From assembly GCF_030271255.1 (NCBI RefSeq), contig NZ_JASJOM010000009.1:62001-126000 (forward strand): 64,000 nucleotides of DNA, read 5' to 3'. The notes beneath the pieces are model-generated. The model was not told where the DNA came from. It saw nothing but the letters and a program-made list of their open reading frames with translations, and ran no database searches. This document shows positions 1 to 8,682 of this stretch, piece by piece. A program made the position numbers and the translations under genes. Every line of letters begins with the position of its first letter. Positions within the stretch are counted from its first letter, which is position 1. The stretch comes from Peribacillus folii. GTDB taxonomy: Bacteria; Bacillota; Bacilli; Bacillales; DSM-1321.

Positions 1-2
1 AA

Positions 3-62
3 AACGGGGAGCCGTTAAAAGCGATAGCCGAACAAATCCCGTTATTGTTGGTAACTAAATAG
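3..62 (+). CDS. C-terminal end of an upstream gene, possibly a TetR-type repressor
   Basis: An open frame enters the window and ends at a TAG at 60-62. Its last residues read GEPLKAIAEQIPLLLVTK. It stops 56 bases before the LmrB-type exporter and runs in the same direction. In Bacillus subtilis the exporter gene lmrB follows the TetR-type repressor gene lmrA, and an amphipathic C-terminal helix of this kind would suit such a repressor. Only about 19 residues are visible, so the family is an inference from context. The other two frames also stop early, so the choice of frame is not certain. Confidence 0.35.
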   Translation, partial: NGEPLKAIAEQIPLLLVTK

Positions 63-118
63 TCAGGCGGAAAATTTTCAGCTTAGTAACACAGTAAGAA
101 ATTGGAGGAATTCATTTT

Positions 119-1548
119 ATGTCTACAGATGCAACAAAGCAGCAAAGTCCGGCCATAAGAACGACACCCATTTTGATCTCTTTTTTAATTGCAGGATTCA
201 TCGGGTTATTCAGTGAGACCGCTTTAAATATGGCGCTTGGGGACCTCATACAGGAGTTCACCATCAGCCCTTCCACCGTACAATGGCTGACTACGGGTTA
301 CTTATTGACCTTGGGTATATTGGTTCCGGTTTCCGGTCTTTTGCTCCAATGGTTCAGTACACGGCAGCTATTCATTGCAGCCATGGTGTTTTCCATTATT
401 GGGACGATTATAGCAGCGATAGCACCTGGATTCGGCATCTTGATGCTTGCACGTGTCATTCAGGCAATTGGAACAGGGCTTTTATTGCCGCTCATGTTCA
501 ATACGATTTTGGTGATTTTCCCGATTCATAAACGGGGAGCGACGATGGGCTTGATGGGGCTAGTGATCATGTTTGCACCTGCAATCGGACCGACGGTTTC
601 CGGTTTGATCATCGAGAATCTGAAATGGAATTATATATTCTGGGTATCTTTGCCGTTTTTTGTAATTGCCTTGCTTTTTGGTCTCAAGTATATGCAAAAC
701 GTTTCATCCATCACCAAGCCAAAAATCGATGTGCCTTCCATAATCTTATCGACAATCGGCTTTGGGGGAATTGTTTATGGATTTAGTATTGTAGGTGATC
801 AAGGCTGGAGGACGTTATCGTTCTTGCCTCGCTCATAATAGGCCTTATAGCTTTATTCCTGTTTGCCTTAAGACAATTCGATATGGATAGACCGATGATC
901 GACTTGCGTGTTTTAAAGTTTCCGATGTTCACCCTAGGGCTAATGACCGTCTTCATTACCTTCATGATCATCATGTCTTCCATGATCCTTTTACCCTTAT
1001 ACTTGCAAACCGGGCTTGCATTGGCCGCATTTTCCGCGGGGCTTGTGCTATTGCCTGGAGGTGTGCTGAATGGTATCATGTCACCGATAACTGGCCGCAT
1101 TTTTGATAAGTTCGGTCCAAGAGGCTTAGTGATTCCAGGCTTCGTGATCATGATAGCGATGTTATGGACCTTGACGAATGTAACGGCTGAAACGTCCGTC
1201 ATCATGGTGATAGCCATGCATACCTTCCTTATGATTGGTGTTTCGATGGTCATGATGCCTGCCCAGACAAACGGGCTGAATCAACTGCCGAAAAATTTAT
1301 ATCCCGATGGCACGGCACTCATGAATACGCTGCAGCAAGTATCGGGTGCCATCGGTACGACGGTAGCCATTACCATCATGTCAGCCTCCCAAAAAAACTA
1401 TATCGCTAATGCAAAAGATCCGTTCGATCCATCAGTCGTTAGCAATTCTTTGACGGCGGGAGTTCAGGATGCCTTCATTTTCGGTCTTGCCCTTGCCATT
1501 GTCGGTTTGATCATTTCGTTCTTCATCAAAGCGGCGCGCGAAGAATAG
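119..1548 (+). pseudogene. LmrB/EmrB-type drug:H+ antiporter (MFS DHA2 family), broken by a frameshift
   Basis: Two adjoining frames together encode one full-length 14-helix multidrug exporter of about 475 residues. Frame 1 (119-838) starts at ATG behind GGAGGA (104-109) and covers the first half, including the family motif around LARVIQAIGTGLLLPL. It then runs out of frame at GWRTLSFLPRS. The downstream frame can be read back to about 810 as DVIVLASLIIGLIALFLFAL, continuing to MDRPMIDLRVLKFPMFTLGL and the C-terminal helices, ending at 1548. One base missing from the G-rich stretch near 803-810 would restore a single frame. The best match I recognise is LmrB of B. subtilis (lincomycin/puromycin efflux). 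Either the gene is inactivated in this strain or this is a one-base sequencing error. Confidence 0.85.
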
Positions 1549-1598
1549 GAACAAGAAAGGAAAAATCGAAGAATTATAAAGCTGTGCAACTCGCCTGA

Positions 1599-1638
1599 GA
1601 TGCTGTCTGTATGTTGCAGGCAGCATCTTCTTTAGATT
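1599..1638 (+). terminator. Rho-independent terminator after the exporter
   Basis: GATGCTGTCTG (1599-1609) pairs with CAGGCAGCATC (1617-1627) with one wobble or mismatch, followed by a T-rich tail. It lies between the exporter and the convergent alpha/beta hydrolase. Confidence 0.6.
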
Positions 1639-1724
1639 TTGAAACGGGAGAGACGTCCGTTTAGGAAATACGGTCAAGGGCGCACCACTGGATAAACCCA
1701 TTCGCATGGCCGGCACAAAATGAT

Positions 1725-2567
1725 TCAGTACATTTTCCTGAAATCCGATACCATGTCAAGGAACCGGTCTTTTTCTTCGAGATAAGGAAAGTGGTTACTT
1801 TCTTCAAAGATATAAAGTGTCGAATCCTTCAATCTGGCGTCGATGTCTTTTGAGAAAACCAAAGGACATTGTGCATCATGCCGTCCGCAATAAACGATAG
1901 CCGGAATACTAACCCTAGTGAGTTCATCTTGTATATTAAAATTAGGCAAGTCATAAAAGGAAAAGTAATCTAACCGCCTTTGAACGACTCTGCCGCTAGA
2001 AGGTTGCCGAAAGTATCCATCTCGTTTCCGTTTATTGTATAGTGACATATCCGTCCACTCTCTACTGGCAGATCTTTTGTCCTCAATTGTATGTTGTGAT
2101 GATTTCATGATGGAAAATATCTCTTTCCACTTCTGATTAAGCGTGCTGCTAGGACTGTACATACTGCCTTTATGCTCCATATATTTGTTTGTAGCGGTTG
2201 CCCCCCCGGCCATTACCTTGGAAAGGGACTCGGGAAAGCACGTTGCATAAACCAAACCGAGCATCCCCCCAGTTGAATGCCCAGCAAAGCCCCATTGCTC
2301 CAAACCTAATTCTTCCCTGATGGCTTCTAAATCCATCACAGATTCCTTCATGCTCAATTCTGCGTCTACAGCGGATTTCGAAGAGCTTCCGGCATCCTTC
2401 AAATTTACAAGGTGCACGCCGAAATCATTTACAAATGCATCCGCAAAATAGTAGCCAAGCTCATTGAATTCGCTATATAAATGAGTGATGCATATTGGTT
2501 CACCTTCACCTTGAACAAAGACCTCGAACTTACCACGTTTCGTTTCAATCATTTTACGCTTCCACAT
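1725..2567 (-). CDS. Alpha/beta-fold hydrolase
   Basis: A 280-residue single-domain hydrolase, probably cytoplasmic since there is no signal peptide. The nucleophile elbow GHSTGG places the catalytic serine at about residue 98. The acid is likely the Asp in GRHDAQCP (near 230) and the base the His in ESNHFPYLEE (near 260), the usual order for the family. The architecture resembles proline iminopeptidase and haloperoxidase-like esterases, but nothing in the sequence fixes the substrate. The ATG at 2567 is preceded by AAGGAGG at ideal spacing. The gene stands alone, divergent from the flavin oxidoreductase at 2788 with about 220 bases between them. A promoter for each is expected there, but I see no clear operator. 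Confidence 0.85.
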   Translation of the reverse strand: MWKRKMIETKRGKFEVFVQGEGEPICITHLYSEFNELGYYFADAFVNDFGVHLVNLKDAGSSSKSAVDAELSMKESVMDLEAIREELGLEQWGFAGHSTGGMLGLVYATCFPESLSKVMAGGATATNKYMEHKGSMYSPSSTLNQKWKEIFSIMKSSQHTIEDKRSASREWTDMSLYNKRKRDGYFRQPSSGRVVQRRLDYFSFYDLPNFNIQDELTRVSIPAIVYCGRHDAQCPLVFSKDIDARLKDSTLYIFEESNHFPYLEEKDRFLDMVSDFRKMY

Positions 2568-2787
2568 GTAATATCCTCCTTATTGCAGCTGCTCGGTTAA
2601 TAAGAAATTTGATGATTATCCTCTTACATATGCCGGGAAAATAAAATCTCGTTGGTCTTTATTACCATATTTTATCAAATGGAACGGATTTGGAGTTAAT
2701 TATTTGAATATTACCCATATTTCGGATAATCTTACACAATGATAGATATTTATCAAAAAAACAACGCGCTTAACAGGAGGAATTCGA

Positions 2788-3846
2788 ATGAATCGATTAC
2801 TGACTAAAATTTTTGAACCTGTAACGATTGGTGCTTGGAATTTAAGAACAAGAACTGCGATGGCTCCCATGACACGGTCGTTTGCCGATAACGAAACGGG
2901 TGTTGTGAATGAAGCGATCGTAGAATATTACAGAAAGCGTGCCCAAGATGGTATCGGGCTCATCATTACAGAAGGTGTGGTGATATCACCAAGGGCAAAG
3001 GGGAATCCTGGCGTTCCCGGCCTGTATACGCAAGAGCAAATCGATGGATGGAAAAAGGTGACGGAAGCCGTACACGCTGAAGGGGGGAAGATCATAGCGC
3101 AAATCTGGCATGTCGGCCGTGCAAGCCACCACGAGATTGCTGGAGGTCTTCCTCCACAGGCACCATCGTCCATCGCCGCCGAAGGAAAGGTTTCACGATT
3201 CGGAAAGCCGTTCGAAGTGCCCGAGGAAATGACTGGAAAAGATATAGCACAAGTAGTGGATCAATATGAACAAGCGGCTAGAAATGCAATCGAAGCAGGC
3301 TTTGACGGTGTGGAGATTCATGGTGCACACGGATACTTGATCGACCAGTTTAATTCCGACGCGTCCAATAAAAGGACGGACCGGTATGGCGGTGATTTAA
3401 AGCAACGCCTGACTTTGATGAAGGAAGTGCTTAATGCCGTCATCGATGTAGTCGGAGCGGACCGGACGCTTATCCGTTTTTCCGCTTTTAAAATAGATCA
3501 GCCAACTTATATGTGGGAAGATCCAGAAAAAGCGATAGTAGCATTCATTGAGGCATTTAAAGAAACGGGTGTCAAAATGATTCATCCGTCCACGATGGAA
3601 TTCACCAAACCGATTGCCGGAGGAGCGACTTTGCATGAATTGGTTCGCAGACACTGGGATGGGGTGATAGTTGGTGTCGGCGGATTTGATCCTGAAACAG
3701 CGGAAGCCGCATTGGAAAAAGGAATCATCGATGTTGCGGCAATAGGCCGTCCGCTCATCGCCAACCCTGATTACCTGACAAAAATCAAGCAAGATGAAAA
3801 ACTGGTTGAGTACGATGCAAAGCAACATTTAAGCCAATTGATTTAA
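2788..3846 (+). CDS. Old Yellow Enzyme family NADH:flavin oxidoreductase (ene-reductase)
   Basis: A 352-residue FMN-binding TIM barrel, the normal length for a classical Old Yellow Enzyme. Family landmarks are the N-terminal FEPVTIGAWNLRTR, the FMN-contact segment IAQIWHVGRASH (about 102-114), the substrate-binding His pair in IHGAHGYLIDQF (His178 and His181), and RYGGD (199-203). Proteins of this type use NAD(P)H to reduce activated C=C bonds in alpha,beta-unsaturated carbonyls, nitroesters or quinones. The physiological substrate is unknown. It resembles the NemA/classical OYE branch more than YqjM, given WHVGRASH and HGAHGYLIDQF. GGAGGAATTCG precedes the ATG. The gene is monocistronic and followed by two hairpins. 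Confidence 0.9.
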   Translation: MNRLLTKIFEPVTIGAWNLRTRTAMAPMTRSFADNETGVVNEAIVEYYRKRAQDGIGLIITEGVVISPRAKGNPGVPGLYTQEQIDGWKKVTEAVHAEGGKIIAQIWHVGRASHHEIAGGLPPQAPSSIAAEGKVSRFGKPFEVPEEMTGKDIAQVVDQYEQAARNAIEAGFDGVEIHGAHGYLIDQFNSDASNKRTDRYGGDLKQRLTLMKEVLNAVIDVVGADRTLIRFSAFKIDQPTYMWEDPEKAIVAFIEAFKETGVKMIHPSTMEFTKPIAGGATLHELVRRHWDGVIVGVGGFDPETAEAALEKGIIDVAAIGRPLIANPDYLTKIKQDEKLVEYDAKQHLSQLI

Positions 3847-3860
3847 TGAAAAAACAGGGT

Positions 3861-3917
3861 GCTGCATGAGTGCAGCTTTTCCATTTGCGATTCTCCATTT
3901 CAGGGGAATCGCCTTTT
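3861..3917 (+). terminator. Two tandem terminator hairpins
   Basis: GCTGCA (3861-3866) pairs with TGCAGC (3871-3876) and is followed by TTTT. A second hairpin, GCGATTC (3887-3893) with GAATCGC (3906-3912), is followed by CTTTTC. Together they separate the flavin oxidoreductase from the next gene. Confidence 0.6.
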
Positions 3918-3982
3918 CTGATGTGACCGAAGGGTAAGCAGTTAGCCCACTAATGATTTCAAAAAGCAAAGGGAGGCAGGCA

Positions 3983-4507
3983 ATGAAACGGATTATAGTA
4001 ATTGGAGTGTCCGCAGGTGTTGGAAAATCCACTTTTGCCAGAATGCTCGGGAACATTCTGGATATTGATGTCCATCATTTGGATACATTCTACTGGAGAC
4101 CTGATTGGGTCGAGGCCCCATTTGAGGAGTTTTTAGCTGCCCAGAAGGAAGTATTAGCTCACGATAAGTGGATAATGGAGGGCAATTATAGTAATTCGAT
4201 CGATATACGCTTGAAGCATGCCGACACGATTTTTTATTTGGAACTTCCCCTTCGCGTTTGCCTGTATCGTGTAGTAAAGCGCCGATTGATCAATGAGGGA
4301 AAGACAAGACCCGATATGCGTGAAGGATGCGTAGAAAAACTGGACTGGGCGTTTATTAAATTCATCCTTACAACCTATCATTCTCGCAAGAAAAAAATGA
4401 AAAGCAGATTGGTCGAGATTCAAAGGAAAGAGCCTGGCAAGGTAATCCTCATTTTGGACAGCAAGCAAAAAATTGAAGGATATTTCTTAAATGGAAGGAA
4501 TGAGTAA
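3983..4507 (+). CDS. P-loop NTPase, adenylate-kinase-like 'topology modulation' (FlaR-type) protein
   Basis: A 174-residue soluble protein with a Walker A motif, GVSAGVGKSTFAR, at the N-terminus. It shows the landmarks of the family annotated as DNA topology modulation protein FlaR: HHLDTFYWRPDW after the first helix, WIMEGNYS, and RVVKRRL. The fold is that of small nucleoside/nucleotide kinases, so a phosphotransferase role is likely; the topology function is historical and unproven. The start is taken as ATG 3983 behind GGGAGG; an upstream in-frame ATG at 3953 has no ribosome-binding site. The gene is followed 39 bases later by the NIPSNAP gene and may be co-transcribed with it. Confidence 0.8.
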   Translation: MKRIIVIGVSAGVGKSTFARMLGNILDIDVHHLDTFYWRPDWVEAPFEEFLAAQKEVLAHDKWIMEGNYSNSIDIRLKHADTIFYLELPLRVCLYRVVKRRLINEGKTRPDMREGCVEKLDWAFIKFILTTYHSRKKKMKSRLVEIQRKEPGKVILILDSKQKIEGYFLNGRNE

Positions 4508-4546
4508 GCCTGACAGGGAAATAGGTATAGAAAGGAGGAATGGACA

Positions 4547-4852
4547 TTGGTAACATGCTATCTGAAATACGTGATCGACCCATACAAAGCAGCTGAGTTC
4601 GAGGGATACGGTAAAATGTGGATTCGCTTGGTGAACAAATTAGGCGGTTCACATCAAGGGTATTTCCTGCCTCATGAGGGAGCCAATAATATTGCCTATG
4701 CATTATTCACCTTCCCGAGTCTAGCGGCATACGAAGAGTATCGGGTAAAGATGGGCTTGGATGAAGAATGTCAAGCGGCATATAAATATGCAGAAGAGAC
4801 CAAATGCATCATCAGCTATGAAAGAAGCTTCATGCGCCCTGTATTTGAATGA
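4547..4852 (+). CDS. NIPSNAP-family protein
   Basis: A 101-residue protein of the dimeric alpha+beta barrel NIPSNAP family. It opens with a beta strand, VTCYLKYVIDPYKAAEFEGY, and has the typical Trp/Gly-rich middle and a C-terminal strand ending in RSFMRPVFE. Such proteins are small stand-alone barrels, some acting as monooxygenase-like or stress proteins; no reaction can be assigned. The start codon is TTG at 4547, set by AAAGGAGG at 4531-4538 with 8 nt spacing. The nearby ATG at 4540 is out of frame. Confidence 0.8.
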   Translation: MVTCYLKYVIDPYKAAEFEGYGKMWIRLVNKLGGSHQGYFLPHEGANNIAYALFTFPSLAAYEEYRVKMGLDEECQAAYKYAEETKCIISYERSFMRPVFE

Positions 4853-4873
4853 ACAATGAGTGAATATTCTTTT

Positions 4874-4900
4874 CAAGAGTTGCTTTGGCAGCTCTTTTTC
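4874..4900 (+). terminator. Rho-independent terminator
   Basis: AGAGTTGC (4876-4883) pairs with GCAGCTCT (4888-4895; one G-T pair) around a TTTG loop, followed by TTTTT. Confidence 0.7.
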
Positions 4901-5003
4901 CTTGTGAACCAAGTGAAGCGCAGAGATACGCAGTTGCTTCACGTTCATTTATATCGTACTAGTTTGGGAGACAAGCTTCTGAAATTTGATTTCATCAAAT
5001 TTT

Positions 5004-5024
5004 TCCACTACTATTTATAGTGGA
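5004..5024. promoter_or_regulatory. BlaI-type operator upstream of the repressor gene
   Basis: TCCACTA (5004-5010) and TAGTGGA (5018-5024) form an inverted repeat with a 7-bp centre, ending 10 bases before the repressor's start codon. It shares the CACTA-N7-TAGTG layout with the site upstream of the DoxX gene at 6327. This suggests autoregulation by the BlaI-like protein. Confidence 0.6.
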
Positions 5025-5033
5025 GGGCGGAAG

Positions 5034-5450
5034 ATGGATATTAAAATTTTTAAATATGATGAAGTTGGCCTGAATCGTTTTTTCGGACCATTGGAAGCGA
5101 GTATCATGGAATGTTTATGGAAGAAGGGTGAGCTGAGTATCAAAGCGGTTCAGCAGTACTTGGAAAAAGACAAGCCACTCAATTTTAATACGGTGATGAC
5201 TGTCATGAACCGGCTGGTTGAAAAAGGTATCTTAAAAAAGAGGTCCGAAGGAAGGCTTTCATTATTTATTCCTGTGCAGTCTAAGGAAGAGTTTTTAGAA
5301 GAGCAGTCAAAGAAGCTGACTGAAAATTTACTTGATGAATTTGGCGGGGCGGTCATTAGCCATATGCTTGATGCCATGAAAGATGCCGACCCAAGTTTAA
5401 TTGAAAAATTGGAACAAAAGATCCTAGCCTTGAAAAAGGATAAATTGTAA
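5034..5450 (+). CDS. BlaI/MecI/CopY family transcriptional repressor
   Basis: A 138-residue winged-helix repressor. The N-terminal half carries the family signature: LEASIMECLWKKGELSIKAV, then LNFNTVMTVMNRLVEKGILKK as the recognition helix and wing, then a C-terminal dimerisation and cleavage region. BlaI-type repressors are inactivated by proteolysis triggered by a membrane M56 protease, and the next gene encodes such a protease, overlapping this one by one base. The ATG at 5034 follows GGAGGGCGGA; an upstream ATG at 4986 lacks a ribosome-binding site and precedes the operator. An inverted repeat matching BlaI-type operators lies in the leader. Confidence 0.88.
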   Translation: MDIKIFKYDEVGLNRFFGPLEASIMECLWKKGELSIKAVQQYLEKDKPLNFNTVMTVMNRLVEKGILKKRSEGRLSLFIPVQSKEEFLEEQSKKLTENLLDEFGGAVISHMLDAMKDADPSLIEKLEQKILALKKDKL

Positions 5451-6298
5451 TGTGGAAGAAAAAGTCGTATTTCGTCGTAAGCCTGAGCCTTTTAATCGCA
5501 TGTGCAGCATGGAGTCAAATGGGTGCGTTTTTGGTGCATATCCTTTTTGGAGTCAATATTAAAGCAAACTTCTTTAAATTTTGCTTTAGTTTATTCAAGG
5601 AAGGTACAATATACTATTTTGCGGTCATCACTTTGCTGAATATTGTGATTGCCTACAGTGTCATGAACACGATATTTACAATTGCAGAGCAGTTTTTCCT
5701 ATCGAGGAAGCTCAAACATAAGTTATTCATCGCCAAAAACGATGAAGGGACAAAATCAATGAATGAGACTTTCAACCACGTCAAAAACATCTTAGTGGTG
5801 AACGCTGATGAACCACTTGCATTTACATTGGGGTTCTGGAACCCGTTCATCGTTATCAGTACGGGTTTAATGGAATTATTGGACGTTGACGAGCTGGAAG
5901 CGGTGTTGGAGCACGAATCCTTTCACCAAAAAAATTATCACCCATTAGTAATCTTCACGCTGCAGTTAATTTCTCAAGCATTATGGTTCATCCCGCTCAC
6001 AAAATGGTGTTATAAAAATTATAAAATAATGAGTGAATTATTGGCTGATGAATATGCGATAAAGAAAACGGGGACTGAACTAGCCATAAGCGTTGCATTG
6101 TTGAAGTTAATAAAATATTGCTGCGCTGATAATTCTGCTCCTGTACTTGCTCACTTTTCAAATGAAGCGGTTGATTACAGGCTTCGGCAGCTAGTCGATC
6201 CACATGAAACGATTCCACTAAGAGCGAATTTTACTACGATTTTCGTCTCGATAAATGTTTTGATCATCCTGTTGGGAATGACCATAGTGATTGTCTGA
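5450..6298 (+). CDS. M56-family membrane metallopeptidase (BlaR1-like, no sensor domain)
   Basis: A 282-residue integral membrane protein. Helices at about residues 7-35, 52-82 and 164-186 and a last one at 262-282 surround a cytoplasmic zinc-protease domain. The zinc motif is HESFH (155-159), with the third ligand in SELLADEYA (about 195-203), as in BlaR1/MecR1. It ends at the fourth membrane helix and has no extracellular penicillin-binding domain, so it cannot sense beta-lactams as BlaR1 does. It overlaps the repressor gene (TAATG junction), so it very likely acts on that BlaI-like protein. The inducing signal is unknown. Confidence 0.85.
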   Translation: MWKKKSYFVVSLSLLIACAAWSQMGAFLVHILFGVNIKANFFKFCFSLFKEGTIYYFAVITLLNIVIAYSVMNTIFTIAEQFFLSRKLKHKLFIAKNDEGTKSMNETFNHVKNILVVNADEPLAFTLGFWNPFIVISTGLMELLDVDELEAVLEHESFHQKNYHPLVIFTLQLISQALWFIPLTKWCYKNYKIMSELLADEYAIKKTGTELAISVALLKLIKYCCADNSAPVLAHFSNEAVDYRLRQLVDPHETIPLRANFTTIFVSINVLIILLGMTIVIV

Positions 6299-6326
6299 TG
6301 GCTTTCACTTGATTTTTCTGGATTAT

Positions 6327-6347
6327 AACACTACACTTTGTAGTGTT
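6327..6347. promoter_or_regulatory. BlaI-type operator upstream of the DoxX gene
   Basis: A perfect inverted repeat with 9-bp arms, AACACTACA (6327-6335) and TGTAGTGTT (6339-6347), and a 3-bp centre. It matches the TACA-NNN-TGTA type recognised by BlaI/MecI repressors and the weaker site at 5004. It suggests that the DoxX gene belongs to the same regulon. Confidence 0.65.
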
Positions 6348-6371
6348 AATAAAATTAAGGAGGGATGTCTC

Positions 6372-6800
6372 ATGAATAAACAAGAAATCGGGACGTTTTT
6401 ATTAAGAGTGATGCTTGGTGTTACGTTTTTTATGCATGGTTTGTCCAAATTCCAAGGCGGATTGGATAACATCTCCGGATGGTTTCAAAGTATCGGCATT
6501 CCAGGATTCATGGCTTATGCAGTTGCAACAATCGAATTGGCTGGTGGTATAGCTTTAATTGTCGGGCTTGGTACAAGAGTAATCTCTGTTCTCCTTGCAT
6601 TCATCATGGCGGGTGCCATCATTTATGTGAAGCTTCCGGCAGGTTTCTTGGGCAATGAGGAAGGGGCAGGATACGAAATGGACCTCATACTTATGGTGAG
6701 TGCCCTGCACCTAGTTTTAAATGGAAGCCGATTCCTGTCATTAGACTCTAAATTACCTACCCATAAACGAGGGCAAAGCTCTAAATCAATCGCAGGTTAA
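6372..6800 (+). CDS. DoxX-family membrane protein
   Basis: A 142-residue protein with four predicted membrane helices. It begins MNKQEIGTFLLRVMLG and shows the DoxX signature FMHGLSKFQGG, followed by AVATIELAGGIALIVGLGTR and a final helix ending near VLNGSRFLSL. DoxX proteins are small quinone-associated or oxidoreductase-linked membrane proteins in several redox and stress systems; the biochemical role is not settled. AAGGAGGG precedes the ATG at 6372. A strong BlaI-type palindrome sits 25 bases upstream, so this is probably a target gene of the repressor/protease pair. Confidence 0.85.
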   Translation: MNKQEIGTFLLRVMLGVTFFMHGLSKFQGGLDNISGWFQSIGIPGFMAYAVATIELAGGIALIVGLGTRVISVLLAFIMAGAIIYVKLPAGFLGNEEGAGYEMDLILMVSALHLVLNGSRFLSLDSKLPTHKRGQSSKSIAG

Positions 6801-6980
6801 CACGATGAATGAACTATTATTTGAGGGACATCTCTCCAGTCGAGTACTAGGGGGAAGCGAACTTTTGAAAGTCATAAAGAGAAGCAGGAGCTGTGCATAT
6901 GTCTCATTATCCAAAGAGGATGATGGAACCCCGTGCACAGCCCTTTTTAAAATGGGGGTGTTAATTGGCGACAAGGAGCA

Positions 6981-7205
6981 TCAATCCCGTTGCATTTTCT
7001 TTAAATATTTCGGCGCCTGCTTGATTCCTTCCGTTCCGATGAAACTGCCGACGCTCGCCATTATTATGCTGGATGAGATGATCTTGATCGTGAAATAAAT
7101 CCCTGTCCCAACAATTAGGTCCAACACGAGAAACTTCTTTATTGCTGAGCCTTTTATTACATAAAAAACGATTTGCGTATCCTTCCCCATATCCAGCAAT
7201 GTCAC
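6981..7205 (-). CDS. Hypothetical small membrane protein (uncertain)
   Basis: A 74-residue frame with a strongly hydrophobic stretch, including FLVLDLIVGTGIYFTIKIIS and IIMASVGSFIG, followed by a basic tail, KQAPKYLKKMQRD. The composition looks like a real small membrane protein, not antisense noise. The start would be GTG at 7205 with only a weak AGGA upstream. A competing plus-strand frame (6805-7098) overlaps it and has no convincing ribosome-binding site. I do not recognise the family. It could be a remnant, and it lies in the otherwise empty 6801-7364 interval. Confidence 0.35.
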   Translation of the reverse strand: MTLLDMGKDTQIVFYVIKGSAIKKFLVLDLIVGTGIYFTIKIISSSIIMASVGSFIGTEGIKQAPKYLKKMQRD

Positions 7206-7364
7206 ATCCTAACTTTTTCTAAAAGGTATGACGGTGAGAGGTTGTCATATTCGCCCGCATCATTGATGTTTTCGTGAAAGACAGTGCCATCTTTTTTGCA
7301 GGTTTTATTGAAGGTAAATAGAATTAATAAGTTGAAGGCATAAAATTAAAAATGAGGTGTTAGC

Positions 7365-7883
7365 TTGCAGCTATTACTAATTCGACATGGTGAATCAGAA
7401 GATGATTTCCTTGAAGAAGATTATCAAGGAACGACAGATTTACCTTTAACCGCCAATGGAATCGAACAAGTGAAAAAAATGTGCCGAAGGGTTTCAGAAG
7501 AGTTTCCCCCGGAATGCATCTGGTCAAGTACCTTGCTTCGTGCCAGTGGGACTGCAGGAATGCTTTCCGATACGATCAAATGTCCAGTGGAATTTCTGGA
7601 CGGCTTAAGAGAAAGGCAAGAGGGCGAAAGTGAAGAGGATTTTACCAAGCGTGCACAACAGGTCTTGTCCGATATCAAAGAGAACAGTGCCAGCTATAAA
7701 AGAATTGCTATCATTTCCCATGGCGGAATGATAACGAACTTGATTGCAAGGTTCTTGCAATTACCACACGAAATGAATGATATATGGTTCGTTTCCAATA
7801 ATACAGGCATACATCTTCTTGAATATACGGAGCACCCATATAAGCTTATAAGAATCATGAATAGTACCAGTCATCTGGATTAA
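7365..7883 (+). CDS. Histidine phosphatase family protein (phosphoglycerate mutase-like)
   Basis: A 172-residue member of the histidine phosphatase superfamily. The catalytic RHGES is at residues 7-11, the downstream acid lies in the LRERQEGES region, and the second catalytic His is in IAIISHGGMI. It lacks the extra segments of true glycolytic mutases, so a small-molecule phosphatase is more likely than a mutase. The start is TTG at 7365, fixed by GAGGTG at 7354-7359 and by the usual position of the first strand (LLLIRHGE) directly at the N-terminus. It stands alone. Confidence 0.85.
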   Translation: MQLLLIRHGESEDDFLEEDYQGTTDLPLTANGIEQVKKMCRRVSEEFPPECIWSSTLLRASGTAGMLSDTIKCPVEFLDGLRERQEGESEEDFTKRAQQVLSDIKENSASYKRIAIISHGGMITNLIARFLQLPHEMNDIWFVSNNTGIHLLEYTEHPYKLIRIMNSTSHLD

Positions 7884-8624
7884 AAAAATCGGTATTTGGA
7901 ATGCATGATTCTCGATGCTTGCTAGTAATTGGCGTTCGAGATTGAACCGAAAATAATTAATTCATTATCCTTTCCAGCGTACTTAACTTCCACCAAGATA
8001 ATGATAGTAGAATCATTCTTGATAAGTTGAAGAATGGCCACTCTAAAAAGGGAATCGTATTCATAAGTGTTTTTAAGGGTAAAGAAAAGAGGAAAAATCA
8101 ACAGGTGACGGAGCAAACGCTTAAAAATGAAAATGCCAAAATGTATTGTCAGTATTTCACAAGAAGCTGCGGAATATACACCATGGACATTCATACAAAA
8201 GGGTTGGAAAGTTGAGTACAACGTTAGATGGCCGCCAAATGGCGGCCTTTTGTACGTGCGATTGTATCCGGTTTTCTTAAATAAAAGTGTTATAATAGTA
8301 AATGGGTCCATCGCTTTTCTGGACGGACCACTCATGTTGGTATGATGAAAGTATAGGTAATGGTTACACTTCGGAAATTCTGTAAAAGCATAAATCATTA
8401 CTATCGTGAAAGTTTGAAATTGGTGCATAATGGTAATATATATGGTGTAAGGAAATCCGCAAGAAGGAAAAATCATGCAAATTAATTCCTCCATGAACCG
8501 ACAGTGCTTGAGTTTCTGGAAGGGCGGCTAGGTGTAAAGCAGTTTTTTTCTTTCATGATTTCATTACTTCATCGAACTAAATATTAACAATATAGTAATA
8601 GTAGTTATTTAAATCTATTAACAA
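7884..8624. other. Long interval without a convincing gene
   Basis: About 740 bases lie between the phosphatase and the mqo promoter. A strong terminator-like hairpin, GGCCGCC (8230-8236) with GGCGGCC (8241-8247) followed by TTTTG, shows that something is transcribed toward it, but the open frames on both strands lack ribosome-binding sites and family resemblance. On the minus strand near 8075-7922 a stretch ending in NELIIFGSISNANY reads like a protein tail and may be a gene remnant. Confidence 0.4.
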
Positions 8625-8682
8625 TTGTATTACACTATTATAGGGGTATAATGGAGACAGAAAAGGTGTGTGACTAAGTCAC
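8625..8682 (+). promoter_or_regulatory. Promoter and palindromic leader of mqo
   Basis: TTGTAT (8625-8630) and TATAAT (8647-8652) are 16 bp apart. Just downstream, GTGACTAAGTCAC (8670-8682) is a perfect 13-base palindrome within a larger imperfect repeat: GTGTGAC occurs again at about 8694. This could be an operator or an RNA structure in the roughly 95-base leader. Confidence 0.5.

Noticed and set aside
6805..7098. A 97-codon plus-strand frame starting MNELLFEGHLSSRV
   Set aside because: No good ribosome-binding site, no family resemblance, and overlap with a more protein-like minus-strand frame.
7922..8494. A 190-codon minus-strand frame between the phosphatase and mqo
   Set aside because: No ribosome-binding site, odd composition, and a GC-rich terminator hairpin inside it. 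Only the last 40 residues look protein-like, so I list the region as an interval, not a gene.
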